Assembly: GCF_018343545.2 (NCBI RefSeq)
Contig: NZ_JAGYPE020000015.1
Span: 26,664 to 90,663 of the forward strand
Direction: 5' to 3'
Source of the DNA: Neobacillus citreus
Lineage (GTDB): Bacteria; Bacillota; Bacilli; Bacillales; Cytobacillaceae
Length of the DNA: 64,000 nt
The notes beneath the pieces are model-generated. The model saw only the letters and a list, made by a program, of their open reading frames with translations, ran no database searches and was not told the DNA's origin. Below, in pieces: positions 33,394 through 42,055 of this stretch (the first letter of the stretch is position 1; every line of letters begins with the position of its first letter). The translations under genes were made by a program, and so were the position numbers.

Positions 33394-34057
33394 TCAAGAA
33401 TAGGTTAAAGTAAATTAGTTAGGAAACATATACAGTTATTTAAAGAGATATATCGGTACCTCATGTATGATAGAGCTGTACAGAACAATCAACTATCAAA
33501 GAATTAAAATCGGACTTGAGTTAATTTGATATTGGTATGCAACTTCGAAAAAGCTTATTAAGAAAAGATTGGTTTTTCAGTTTTCTATTTGTTTCAACTT
33601 GTAGTTTGCCTAATTTTCATTACAAAAGTTGGTTAACCTTCTTAAATCAGAGATGGAAAACGAGTGTCTAGCTAAGAATTCTATTTACTGTTTAACGACT
33701 CCACAAAAGTTTGCTTGGCTCAATATTTTTATACTTTTTGGGAAAGATGTGTCTTATTATAGCCAATGCTGCTATGAAAATATTGGAACGTTTAAAATTT
33801 ATTGCACTATATATTTGGGTACAATACTATAATAATACTTAATCTTTATATTAATAGAAAATTGTAAGAATTTTGTTGAGTGTTTGTTCTTTAAAAAGAA
33901 TATTTTTTGCGCTATATTATAAAGGAGGATTCAACATTAGTTTAATTAACCAGTAAAAAGATTAACCTTAATAAAAATAGATTATCATAAAAGATTACTT
34001 TTTTACATTGGAATAAGGTTTAGAACCCACTTGATGAGATGGAGAGGAGATTCAGGA
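33394..34057. other. Gap before lasso set 2, with its promoter
   Basis: About 660 bp of AT-rich sequence. Apart from the promoter/operator at 33886-33918, I see a good ribosome site AAAGGAGG (33921-33928) that leads to only a tiny frame, so it may be a vestige. The open frame 33629-33832 has no ribosome site and no protein-like features. Confidence 0.5.
33886..33918 (+). promoter_or_regulatory. Lasso set 2 promoter with SinR-type operator
   Basis: The operator GTTCTTTAAAAAGAAT (33886-33901) overlaps a possible -35 TTTAAA (33890-33895); a 17-bp spacer leads to TATATT (33913-33918). Unlike the EPS and set 1 promoters, the operator covers the -35 rather than the -10/start. Confidence 0.5.
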
Positions 34058-36019
34058 ATGAGCGCAATAGCCGGTATTTATAATTTTCATCAGGAGCCTG
34101 TTAATCCTGACTATAGCAGAAATCTAATGAATGCTTTTGAACTCTATCCTGCCGATCGTATTCATAAATGGTGCAATGATTCAATTTTTTTCGGTTGTCA
34201 TGCTCAGTGGATTACTCCAGAATCACTTGGTGAAGTTCTCCCCTATTACGACTATGATAAAGGGTTAGTTATCACTGCTGATGCCATTATAGATAATCGA
34301 GATGAGTTATTTGATGAGCTACGAATAAAAGGCAACCAACCTAAATCACTTCCTGACAGCCAATTAATTTTATTGGCTTACGAAAAATGGGGAGAGGAAG
34401 TACCAAAGCATTTAATTGGTGATTTTGCTTTCATGATTTGGGATAAAAAAAATCAAAAATTGTTTGGGGCAAGAGATTTTTCTGGATCGAGAACACTGTA
34501 TTTTCATCAAAGTGAAATTCAGTTTGCTTTTTCAACCACTACTAAATCATTGCTTTCATTACCATACGTGGAAAAAAGACTTAACGAAGAATGGTTAGCG
34601 GAATTTCTTGCGATTCCCAGTATGGTTGAGGCAGTGAGTTCTATTTCAACAGTATATAAAGATATTCAACAAATTCCACCTTCCCATAGTATATGTGTGC
34701 AAAATGACAAGGTCACTCTTACAAGATACTGTAATCTAGAAGCAAATGAAACATTAAAACTTAAATCAAATGAAGAATATGAAGAAGCTTTTCAGGAGAT
34801 TTTCCAGAAGGTCGTTACAAGTAAAATTCGTACATACGGTAGAGTTGGAGCACAGTTAAGTGGTGGTTTAGATTCGGGCTCAGTTGTTAGTTTTGCTGCA
34901 AAGGGACTAAGAAAAGAAAATAAAACTCTTCATACTTTTAGCTATATTCCTGAAGATGATTTTATAGATTGGACTCCTTTTTATTTTATTCCCGATGAAA
35001 GATCTTATATAAAAGAAACTGTAAATTATGTAGGGAATATAAATGATGAATATTTAAGTTTTGAAGGTAGAAGCCCATTAACCGAATTAGACGAGTTTCT
35101 GTCAATAATGGAAATGCCTTATAAATTCTTTGATAATTCTTTTTGGCTAAAAGGGATTAGTGAACATGCCAGTAAACAGGGAATAAAGGTTTTACTGAAT
35201 GGAGCAAGAGGTAATTTTTCTATTTCCTGGGGGTCACAAACTCTTACATTAAACCACTATGCCTCTTTATTAAAAAAATTAAGATGGTTGCAGTTATACA
35301 AGGACTTAGGAGCGTTCTGTAATCATTTTAAGACTGAAAAATCTCATATTCTATCAATTGTGACAAAGAAGGCGTTCCCAAGAATATCGAATATGTTAGC
35401 AAGGGCAAATCAAGAAAATTATAAGTTTCCATTGCTGCTTAACCCGGAGCTGGCTATAAGAACTAATGTTGCAGAAAAACTGGTGAAATATGCAATAGAC
35501 ATTACTGGGAATAACAATGAGAAACCAAATGATCTAAGGCTTAATCATTTTAAACATTTGTATACTTGGAATAAAAGCGGAACGGCTAATACGAAATTAT
35601 CATTGCAATATGGTGTGTTGGATCGTGATCCTACAAATGACTTACGTGTAATCCGCTACTGTTTATCGGTACCTGAAGAGCAGTATGTTACGAATGGCAT
35701 GGAAAGGTCATTAATTCGAAGAGCAACAAGGAATTATCTTCCCGATAAAGTTAGACTGAATCAGTTAAGCCGTGGAATTCAAGGCGCAGATGCTATCCAC
35801 CGTTTAACGGGGAGTTGGAAACTCATTTATAGCGAATTAAAACAGTTAACTAAAGATTCCAGAATAGAGGGGTTATTAAATATAGACGTAATTAAAAAAG
35901 CGTTAGATGATATTGGGGTAAATCCGCGTCCCGAAGTGATTTTTGATGATTCATATAGGGTATTAACCCGTAGTCTTACTGTTTATCGGTTTATAAAAAA
36001 TTTTACTGAAGGGAGGTGA
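34058..36019 (+). CDS. Lasso peptide macrolactam synthetase (cyclase, C protein), set 2
   Basis: A 653-aa paralogue of the set 1 cyclase: MSAIAGIYNFHQEPVN at the start (Ser at position 2, no glutaminase Cys), FMIWDKKNQKLFGARDFSGS, and ATP site GAQLSGGLDSGSVVSFAAKG. I chose ATG 34058, with AGAGGAGA upstream and alignment to the set 1 start; an upstream in-frame ATG lies at 34031. The two cyclases are clearly homologous along their full length but diverged enough to be specific for their own core peptides. It is followed immediately by precursor A2. Confidence 0.9.
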   Translation: MSAIAGIYNFHQEPVNPDYSRNLMNAFELYPADRIHKWCNDSIFFGCHAQWITPESLGEVLPYYDYDKGLVITADAIIDNRDELFDELRIKGNQPKSLPDSQLILLAYEKWGEEVPKHLIGDFAFMIWDKKNQKLFGARDFSGSRTLYFHQSEIQFAFSTTTKSLLSLPYVEKRLNEEWLAEFLAIPSMVEAVSSISTVYKDIQQIPPSHSICVQNDKVTLTRYCNLEANETLKLKSNEEYEEAFQEIFQKVVTSKIRTYGRVGAQLSGGLDSGSVVSFAAKGLRKENKTLHTFSYIPEDDFIDWTPFYFIPDERSYIKETVNYVGNINDEYLSFEGRSPLTELDEFLSIMEMPYKFFDNSFWLKGISEHASKQGIKVLLNGARGNFSISWGSQTLTLNHYASLLKKLRWLQLYKDLGAFCNHFKTEKSHILSIVTKKAFPRISNMLARANQENYKFPLLLNPELAIRTNVAEKLVKYAIDITGNNNEKPNDLRLNHFKHLYTWNKSGTANTKLSLQYGVLDRDPTNDLRVIRYCLSVPEEQYVTNGMERSLIRRATRNYLPDKVRLNQLSRGIQGADAIHRLTGSWKLIYSELKQLTKDSRIEGLLNIDVIKKALDDIGVNPRPEVIFDDSYRVLTRSLTVYRFIKNFTEGR

Positions 36020-36023
36020 TACC

Positions 36024-36179
36024 ATGAAAAGGGAATGGCGGGAACCAAAGTTAGAAATTTTGGATGTTAGTATGACAATGGGCGGACCAGGAAATGCGAT
36101 AGTTGATAGCTATTGTACAAATAATCAGAATTTCGAAACTCATGATGGCAGATCAAATAGGTCTAACATGTGTTCATAA
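36024..36179 (+). CDS. Lasso peptide precursor A2 with long two-Cys core, 51 aa
   Basis: ATG 36024 follows GGGAGGTGAT. The leader MKREWREPKLEILDVSMTM keeps the WxxPxLExLD pattern, 19-residue length and Thr at -2. The ring segment is GGPGNAIVD (Gly1 to Asp9, matching the paeninodin 9-residue ring). The tail has 23 residues, starting SYCTNNQNFETH and ending NRSNMCS. The 32-residue core is long for a lasso peptide and has Cys at core positions 12 and 31, which could form a disulphide. The C-terminal Ser is the expected kinase target. Confidence 0.9.
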   Translation: MKREWREPKLEILDVSMTMGGPGNAIVDSYCTNNQNFETHDGRSNRSNMCS

Positions 36180-36196
36180 AAATTAACTAATGGGGG

Positions 36197-36238
36197 TCCC
36201 TTATACAAATAAAAATTGTATAAGGGATAAATTTTTAT
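36197..36238 (+). terminator. Terminator/attenuator between precursor A2 and kinase
   Basis: TCCCTTATACAA (36197-36208) pairs with TTGTATAAGGGA (36216-36227), followed by TAAATTTTTATT. It is conserved in position and core sequence with the set 1 hairpin. Confidence 0.8.
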
Positions 36239-36253
36239 TAATTTGGAGGAACC

Positions 36254-37180
36254 ATGGTAAATACTACAACAAAGTTGATATACAAGGCCTTTGGGTTACA
36301 TATTGATAGTGATATATTTCTGCCGGAATTAATTCAAGTTCCAGAATTCCAACAGAAGATTGATGTCTTAATAAAGAAGAAGGATTTAACGAATTTATGG
36401 ATTCAATCAAAAAAAACACATGGAGATTATGTAGTTAAAAAGGACCGTGTTTTATTCGACATTCCCAATTTGGCCATTTTTATGATACAAGGCGGCAATG
36501 AAATCTTCTTTACACCATTTGTGAATTCAAATGAAGGAGAAATACGCTTATTTATTCTCGGTACTTGTATGGGAGCTATATTACAGCAAAGAAGGATTTT
36601 GCCTTTACATGGGAGTGCTATTGAGATTGAAGGCAAGGCTTATGCTTTTATCGGGGACTCAGGAGCGGGTAAATCAACCTTAGCTTCCGCCTTTTTAAAA
36701 AGTGGATTCCGATTACTGACAGATGACGTTATTGCTATTTCCTTTTCTGAAAATGATCTTCTCCATGTTGTACCCTCATACCCACAACAAAAACTTTGGG
36801 AAGAAAGTTTAAACGGCTTCGGAATTAAGGAACATAATTATCTTCCGTTATTTTCTAGGGAAACAAAATATGCTGTCCCTGTTCATTCCCACTTCTCTTC
36901 AAAGGAAATTCCTCTGGCTGGAATTTTTGAACTTGTAATAAATAAAGAAGAAGAAATTACTGTCCAGCCTATTAATCGACTTGAAGGACTTCATAAATTG
37001 TTTTACCATACGTACCGTAACTTTATGATTGAGCCTTTTGGGTTACTACAGTGGCATTTAAATAGATCAGCTCAATTAATAAATAAAATAAAATTCTTTC
37101 AATTATCTCGACCAACAACTCGCTTTACTCCAGATGAATTAAAAACATTTGTTTTAAATTCATTGGCAAAGGGTTTCTAA
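36254..37180 (+). CDS. HPr-kinase-like lasso peptide kinase (PadeK type), set 2
   Basis: A 308-aa paralogue of the set 1 kinase: LPLHGSAIEIEGKAYAFIGD then SGAGKSTLASAFLKSGFRLL, TDDVIAISF and SYPQQKLWEESLNG. ATG 36254 has TTGGAGGA upstream. It should phosphorylate the C-terminal Ser of precursor A2. It ends set 2: no B1, B2, nucleotidyltransferase or exporter follows, and the next gene is on the other strand. Confidence 0.88.
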   Translation: MVNTTTKLIYKAFGLHIDSDIFLPELIQVPEFQQKIDVLIKKKDLTNLWIQSKKTHGDYVVKKDRVLFDIPNLAIFMIQGGNEIFFTPFVNSNEGEIRLFILGTCMGAILQQRRILPLHGSAIEIEGKAYAFIGDSGAGKSTLASAFLKSGFRLLTDDVIAISFSENDLLHVVPSYPQQKLWEESLNGFGIKEHNYLPLFSRETKYAVPVHSHFSSKEIPLAGIFELVINKEEEITVQPINRLEGLHKLFYHTYRNFMIEPFGLLQWHLNRSAQLINKIKFFQLSRPTTRFTPDELKTFVLNSLAKGF

Positions 37181-37262
37181 TTTTATATAAATAAATATCT
37201 TATGACTAAGGTCCCTTATAATTAATAGTGTTCCTCCACACACCTTTTAGCCTTATGAATCG

Positions 37263-37292
37263 AAAAACAGGATAAGCAGGGGGCTTATCCTG
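37263..37292 (-). terminator. Terminator of the lactonase gene
   Basis: CAGGATAAGC (37268-37277) pairs with GCTTATCCTG (37283-37292); reading the minus strand, TTTTT follows. Confidence 0.85.
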
Positions 37293-37300
37293 TCCTCATT

Positions 37301-38359
37301 TTAAACCTGCAAAAACTTCACACAAACCGGATGCGGCACTTTTATATCTGACTGCAGCAATGTCAATCTTCCTGAATCTTCATCCCTCGCAAAAAGCACA
37401 AGATTCCCCGATTCCTGATTAGAAGCAACAATATACTTCTCGGAAGGATCCAGTTCAAAATCCCTTGGCCAGTCTCCTTCAGTAGACGTATGCTCAATAA
37501 ACGTCAATTCACCAGTTTCTCCATTAACACTAAAGACAGCAATACTGTTATGCCCGCGATTTCCGGCGTATACAAACTGGCCATCGGATGAGACATGAAT
37601 CGCGCTTCCTTGGTTATTCTCTTTAAAATCCTCCGGAAGAGTAGAAATATATTGCTTTTCAGTAAAATGGCCATTTTCTGGGTGATAGGTCAGTACAATA
37701 ACCTCCGAGCTAAATTCTGTCATCAGGTAAGCAATGCGGCCGTTTGGATGAAACGCCAAATGACGCGGCCCGCTGCCTGCTTTTAATGGCAACAACTTCA
37801 CTTTTGTTAGTGTCCCGTTATCCTCCACCTGATAGGTGATAAGCGCATCAGTTCCCAATTCGACAACCGCTAAGTATTTTTCATCAGGGGTAAGCCCGGC
37901 ATAATGGGTATGGGCTTTTTCCTGCCTTGGGTCCGGTCCTCGGCCTTCATGTTTGATACTGGACACAACTGGCTGTACGGAGCCGTCCTCTTGGTTGATA
38001 AGATGTGACTCAACGGTTCCTTTATGGTAGTTGGCGCTGAAGACAAATTTCGAACCGCTGTCGACACTAACATGGCAAGGCGGAGAACCAGGTGTCATTT
38101 GCCGGTTTATAGCTGTCAGCTCCCCGTTATCATTTATTGAAAATGCAGCAACGCCGCCAACTTCCCCCTCTTTCCCCACTGAATAAAGAAAACGATTATC
38201 TTTGCTAATCGTTAAGTATGTAGGGTTTTCCAGCTCCGCTGCCACTTTCAAATTTTCAATCTTTCCTTCCTCGGCATTTAAAGAAAAGGAGTAGACACCT
38301 TTGCTTTCTCCTTTTGTATAGGTACCGATATAACCCATATAGCTGCTGTTAATCGTCAT
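37301..38359 (-). CDS. pgl: 6-phosphogluconolactonase-type lactonase (seven-bladed propeller)
   Basis: A 352-aa protein of the lactonase_7 (YbhE/YkgB) family: MGYIGTYTKGESKGVYSFSL, HYAGLTPDEKYLAVVELGTD, GSGPRHLAFHPNG and YAGNRGHNSIAVFSVN. Members hydrolyse 6-phosphogluconolactone in the pentose phosphate pathway. Length fits. Ribosome site AAAGGAG lies before ATG 38359. Convergent with lasso set 2, and followed by a strong terminator. This is the first gene of the more GC-balanced core-like region. Confidence 0.85.
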   Translation of the reverse strand: MTINSSYMGYIGTYTKGESKGVYSFSLNAEEGKIENLKVAAELENPTYLTISKDNRFLYSVGKEGEVGGVAAFSINDNGELTAINRQMTPGSPPCHVSVDSGSKFVFSANYHKGTVESHLINQEDGSVQPVVSSIKHEGRGPDPRQEKAHTHYAGLTPDEKYLAVVELGTDALITYQVEDNGTLTKVKLLPLKAGSGPRHLAFHPNGRIAYLMTEFSSEVIVLTYHPENGHFTEKQYISTLPEDFKENNQGSAIHVSSDGQFVYAGNRGHNSIAVFSVNGETGELTFIEHTSTEGDWPRDFELDPSEKYIVASNQESGNLVLFARDEDSGRLTLLQSDIKVPHPVCVKFLQV

Positions 38360-38570
38360 ATTTGTTCTCCTTTATTATCATAATCTAACTTATTTTATCA
38401 ATTTTAGTTGAAAGTTATAAAAAATAACAACAGAATGAACTGGCCAGTGCAATAAAACTAATAACGGTAAAACCAATTATTTGATTTATTCCAATAGATA
38501 AGTAATATTAAAACTATCTGGGAAAATAAATTCATCACATATATAACAGTTTTTTCGAAGGAGTCTGATC

Positions 38571-39269
38571 ATGGCAAATAATAAAAAAACAAATACGAAG
38601 AATTCGTCATCGAAGTTTATCTTTTGGGTAATAGGGTTAATCGCTATAGGGGTTTTGGCACTTATTTTTTTAGGCAACCACTCCAAGGATAAAGAAGCAG
38701 TTAAATCAAATGAGATTGACTACAGCCATCAGCCGTTCTTAGGTAAGGAATCTGCCCCAGTATCCATCATTGAATTTGGGGATTATAAATGTCCGTATTG
38801 TAAGCAGTTTTCTGCATCTGCTGTCCCGTTTATTGAAAAGGAACTGGTGGATACGGGAAAAGCTAAATTCTACTTCTTTAATGATTCCTTTATTAATGTG
38901 GATTCTGAGCGTTCAGCGAAATTTGCGGAATCTGTATATGCGGTTCTTGGAAACGATACATTCTGGAAGTTCCATGAACTTCTTTATAAAAAGCAGCCTG
39001 AAGATCAGAAATATGAAAAAATCGATCTTTATACGGAAGAGTTCTTAACTGATACACTAAAGGAAGTGGCTAGTGACAAAGAAGTGGATAAGGTGGTTAA
39101 GCACTTCAAAGCCGACAAATCGAAGGATGCCTGGCAAAAGGATATGGATTATGTGAAAAAGTTAAATGTTCAAGGAACTCCCGCATTATTTGTTAATGGT
39201 AAAAAGTTCGAAGGTCAATCCATCGACGACTTAAAAGAGATGGTCGAAAACGCCGCGAAGGGGAAGTAA
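38571..39269 (+). CDS. Membrane-anchored thiol-disulphide oxidoreductase (BdbD/DsbA-like)
   Basis: A 232-aa DsbA-fold protein with an N-terminal membrane anchor (about residues 20-40), the active site GDYKCPYCKQF, and the cis-Pro loop VQGTPALFVNG. It introduces disulphides into exported proteins. The next gene, two bases downstream, encodes the BdbC/DsbB-type partner. A disulphide system nearby is of interest because precursor A2 has two Cys, though a link is only a guess. Confidence 0.88.
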   Translation: MANNKKTNTKNSSSKFIFWVIGLIAIGVLALIFLGNHSKDKEAVKSNEIDYSHQPFLGKESAPVSIIEFGDYKCPYCKQFSASAVPFIEKELVDTGKAKFYFFNDSFINVDSERSAKFAESVYAVLGNDTFWKFHELLYKKQPEDQKYEKIDLYTEEFLTDTLKEVASDKEVDKVVKHFKADKSKDAWQKDMDYVKKLNVQGTPALFVNGKKFEGQSIDDLKEMVENAAKGK

Positions 39270-39270
39270 T

Positions 39271-39693
39271 ATGAACAAATCCCTGCTTCTTTCCTGGATT
39301 GCCGCGCTTATCGCCACTTTAGGCAGCTTGTATTTTAGTGAGGTTCTGCATTTTATTCCCTGTACGCTGTGCTGGTATCAGCGGATATTTATGTACCCAT
39401 TGGCGATTATGTTAGGAATTGCTGTCTATCGAAATGATCTTGACATATATAAATATGTACTGCCATTATCAGTCATCGGTATGCTGGTATCCGGCTACCA
39501 TACACTGCTTCAAAAACTTCCTTTCTTACAAAGGTTTGAAATGTGTACAAGCGGGGTACCTTGCTCCAAGGATTATATTAACTGGCTTGGGTTTATTACG
39601 ATTCCTATCTTAGCCTTCATTGCCTTTACAATCATAACAATCAGCATGGTAATCGTGGCGCGCAGCCAAAAAGAAGAGACTATCCGCGGATAG
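39271..39693 (+). CDS. Disulphide bond formation protein (BdbC/DsbB-like)
   Basis: A 140-aa protein with four membrane segments and the two DsbB Cys pairs: PCTLCWYQRIFMYPLAIML in the first loop and MCTSGVPCSKDYINWLGFI in the second. It re-oxidises BdbD using quinone. It overlaps nothing but directly follows bdbD-like with GGGAAG as ribosome site. The stop codon lies inside the terminator hairpin. Confidence 0.9.
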   Translation: MNKSLLLSWIAALIATLGSLYFSEVLHFIPCTLCWYQRIFMYPLAIMLGIAVYRNDLDIYKYVLPLSVIGMLVSGYHTLLQKLPFLQRFEMCTSGVPCSKDYINWLGFITIPILAFIAFTIITISMVIVARSQKEETIRG

Positions 39694-39705
39694 TCTCTTC
39701 TTTAG
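39671..39705 (+). terminator. Terminator of the BdbD/BdbC pair
   Basis: AAGAAGAGACTATCC pairs perfectly with GGATAGTCTCTTCTT around CGCG, followed by TTT. The hairpin overlaps the end of the bdbC-like gene. Confidence 0.8.
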
Positions 39706-39800
39706 CTAATAGGAAATTATAAATTTTTCAAATTTATAATTTCCTAACGCATAAATTCAACTACGCCTCTGTCTTCGTCCTAACGGACTCGCCAATCGGC
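39704..39800 (-). repeat. Dispersed repeat, copy 1 (about 97 bp)
   Basis: Read on the minus strand: a GTCCGTTAGGAC hairpin, GAAGACAGAGGCGTAG, TTGAATTTATGCGTTAG, then the AT-rich inverted repeat GAAATTATAAATT/AATTTATAATTTC, and TATTAGC. A close copy lies at 58136-58224 on the plus strand. No ORF. It behaves like a MITE- or REP-like element placed just after a gene. Confidence 0.75.
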
Positions 39801-39810
39801 AAGTTTACAT

Positions 39811-40701
39811 TTATAGGCGCTGCTGTTCCTGTTGTTTTACCTTTAATCGTTCTTCTAAAACATGCACGATTTGCAAGAAATGGTCTGCTTCTCTGACGAC
39901 ATGGTCGGCTAACAGCGGGTCGATGACATTTCTAATTTGGCAGGTCTTAATAAAATCCAGGCCGGCTTGCTTGAAAGCACGCAGTTCCTGAGTGGCACTT
40001 TCACTGTCTTTATTGAGTTTTCCAATAATAGGATACGTAGGGCTTTTTTTATACAACATTGATTCAACATCACGTGCCTGATTTAGGAGGACCTCAAAAT
40101 CATCCCCAAATTTTCTCGCGGTAATCACCAAATTCCGTTCAGATTGATCGAGAAGGGAGGCGATAAAGCGCGAATGCTCCATCATAATTTTTAGCCAAAA
40201 AACATTTTCTTTGATAATCGCATCCTGGATTGGGTCTAATATTCCATCATTTAATTTTTTTAAAGTCCTCATAAAGTATTCAGCTTCACGGGCGATATGG
40301 TCCACAAGAAGTGGGAAGTTAAACCCCATGACTTTACAATTAATGATTAAGATGAGCAGGTTCCGCTTAAAATTCCGCAATCCTAATACTAACTGAATGG
40401 TATCTTCATTTAATTTCCGTACTGCTGTTACATTATAAGGCGTTTGATGAGCCCTTTTTTCCTGCTCTGCAAAGTATTGATAAAATCGGTCCGTTTGTTG
40501 GATAAGCTGCTTGTCTTTCCTATTGAAGCCTTCCCCTAAAAAATAGGAATGCTCCTTCATAATTCGCAGCCAAAATTTATTTTCAGTTAAAGAACGTTCA
40601 ATAAACATCTGTTCTGTAAGGGATTCAGGTGGTGCTGCAAAGTTTTCTGGGGCAGTTAACATTTTGTTAAATTCCTGTTCGCTAAGTCCTTGATAGACCA
40701 T
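39811..40701 (-). CDS. DUF2935 protein, two tandem four-helix domains
   Basis: A 296-aa helical protein with an internal repeat: ENKFWLRIMKEHSYFLGEGF (about residues 36-55) and ENVFWLKIMMEHSRFIASLL (about 165-184) are equivalent, and each is followed by HIAREAEYFMRTL- or HVVREADHFLQIV-type helices. Conserved His/Glu positions suggest metal binding, as in related hemerythrin-like folds. Common in spore-forming Bacilli; the function is not established. Single gene. Confidence 0.8.
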   Translation of the reverse strand: MVYQGLSEQEFNKMLTAPENFAAPPESLTEQMFIERSLTENKFWLRIMKEHSYFLGEGFNRKDKQLIQQTDRFYQYFAEQEKRAHQTPYNVTAVRKLNEDTIQLVLGLRNFKRNLLILIINCKVMGFNFPLLVDHIAREAEYFMRTLKKLNDGILDPIQDAIIKENVFWLKIMMEHSRFIASLLDQSERNLVITARKFGDDFEVLLNQARDVESMLYKKSPTYPIIGKLNKDSESATQELRAFKQAGLDFIKTCQIRNVIDPLLADHVVREADHFLQIVHVLEERLKVKQQEQQRL

Positions 40702-40786
40702 GAGCCGCCCTCCTTAAACACGCATAGTACATTATATTTAGGGTTTTAGTGTTTATGATAGGCTGCTTGGTCCAGTTTAATAATTA

Positions 40787-41026
40787 TTACGTTAATCCAA
40801 GAAGCTTGCTTAATTTCTTCTCTTGAAAGCCTAATACCAGTTTTCCATCAATAAAGATGGCGGGGGTTGCGAAAATTTTCTTTTCCTTTAACTGATCCAA
40901 GTACTCCTTATTATTAGAAGCATTCCGTTCTTCAAATTCAATTTCCTTTTCTTTTAAAAATGTTTTTACCTGATCGCAGTAAGAGCAGCCATTGCTGCTG
41001 TATATAATTACTTCATGACGGGTCAC
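40787..41026 (-). CDS. Glutaredoxin-family thioredoxin-fold protein
   Basis: A 79-aa glutaredoxin with active site SSNGCSYCDQVKTFLKEKE and the cis-Pro motif ATPAIFIDGKLVLGF. I place the start at GTG 41026 because GGAGG lies eight bases upstream; a frame starting at ATG 41047 would begin before that site. It reduces disulphides or mixed disulphides in the cytoplasm, in Bacilli probably with bacillithiol. Confidence 0.85.
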   Translation of the reverse strand: MTRHEVIIYSSNGCSYCDQVKTFLKEKEIEFEERNASNNKEYLDQLKEKKIFATPAIFIDGKLVLGFQEKKLSKLLGLT

Positions 41027-41300
41027 CTGAAAAACCTCCATATACAATCTCGTAATTAAAGATAATCAATCACTTACTATATTACAAGCTTGAAACATTA
41101 TGTAAAAAAGGGACCGGAATCATCCATTTTCTCCAACCACTGGATTAACAAATAAGTTGGTGATTAATACCAAAGAGCATAGGAAGCCTATTATGCTAGT
41201 TATTGCACAAGTTTACCACTTTTTAGGCAATGAATAAGTGTGTTACAACTGATAGCCTTGGTTGTAGAGAAAACGAGCTACGAATTTAGGAGGTTATCAA

Positions 41301-41897
41301 ATGAATAAACTTAAAAAACTAGTGATTGCAGCCGGGTTAATGTTATCAATGTCAGCTTTTACTTTAAATGGACAAACAGAAGCAGCAACAACTACACACA
41401 CAGTACATTATGGTGAGACATACTGGAATATAGCAAAAGGATTCGGTGTTCCTGTCAATAGCTTAATGGCTGCGAATAATAGCAGACCACTGATCGCAGG
41501 TAAAAATATTACTCTGCCAAACTCTCCAGTTACTGCGGCAGACAAAGAGTTAATGGCACGTTTAGTCCGTGCTGAGGCTGTTGGTGAGCCATATGCAGGG
41601 AAGGTCGCAGTGGCAGTTGTCGTCTTGAACCGAGTAAAAAGTGATCAATTCCCAAATAGCGTAAGGGAAGTTATCTATCAAATTTCAAATGGACACTATG
41701 CGTTTACTCCTGTAGAAAACGGTCAAATCAATCAAGCCGCTGATGCTGAGTCAAAACGAGCTGTCAACGAAGCAATAGCTCTAATGGGTAAAGGAAATGG
41801 TTCTCTATTTTTCTATAATCCTAATACTGCTCAAAGCTCTTGGATTAAGTCACGTCAAGTGACTGTTAAAATCGGCAACCATGTATTTGCAAGATAA
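41301..41897 (+). CDS. Secreted LysM cell wall hydrolase (SleB/CwlJ-type catalytic domain)
   Basis: A 198-aa exported protein: signal peptide about residues 1-28 (ending QTEAA), one LysM domain about 33-75 (HTVHYGETYWNIAKGFGV), and a hydrolase_2 domain (LMARLVRAEAVGEPYAGKVA, VVLNRVKSDQFPNSVREVIY) with the catalytic Glu in RAEA. The family cuts spore cortex or cell wall peptidoglycan. Ribosome site AGGAGG precedes ATG 41301. Single gene. Confidence 0.9.
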   Translation: MNKLKKLVIAAGLMLSMSAFTLNGQTEAATTTHTVHYGETYWNIAKGFGVPVNSLMAANNSRPLIAGKNITLPNSPVTAADKELMARLVRAEAVGEPYAGKVAVAVVVLNRVKSDQFPNSVREVIYQISNGHYAFTPVENGQINQAADAESKRAVNEAIALMGKGNGSLFFYNPNTAQSSWIKSRQVTVKIGNHVFAR

Positions 41898-42055
41898 GCT
41901 TAGTATTTCCAATAAAATATTTTTTAATAAAAAGCAGCGTATTCCAACAATTGGAATCGCTGTTTTTTTGTTCCTTAATTTAGATGCTTCTAATAGCCGT
42001 GTGATTGGATGAGTTGATATAATGGAAGCAGTACAAAAGGGAAGGGGAGAATGCA

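Noticed and set aside
33629..33832. 67-codon open frame before lasso set 2
   Set aside because: No ribosome site, odd composition and no recognisable domain; lies in promoter DNA.
39704..39800. Resemblance of GGCGAGTCCGTTAGGACGAA in repeat copy 1 to a hammerhead ribozyme stem II and core
   Set aside because: Key core bases (CUGANGA and GAAA) are changed, and copy 2 lacks the first arm of the hairpin, so self-cleavage is not supported.
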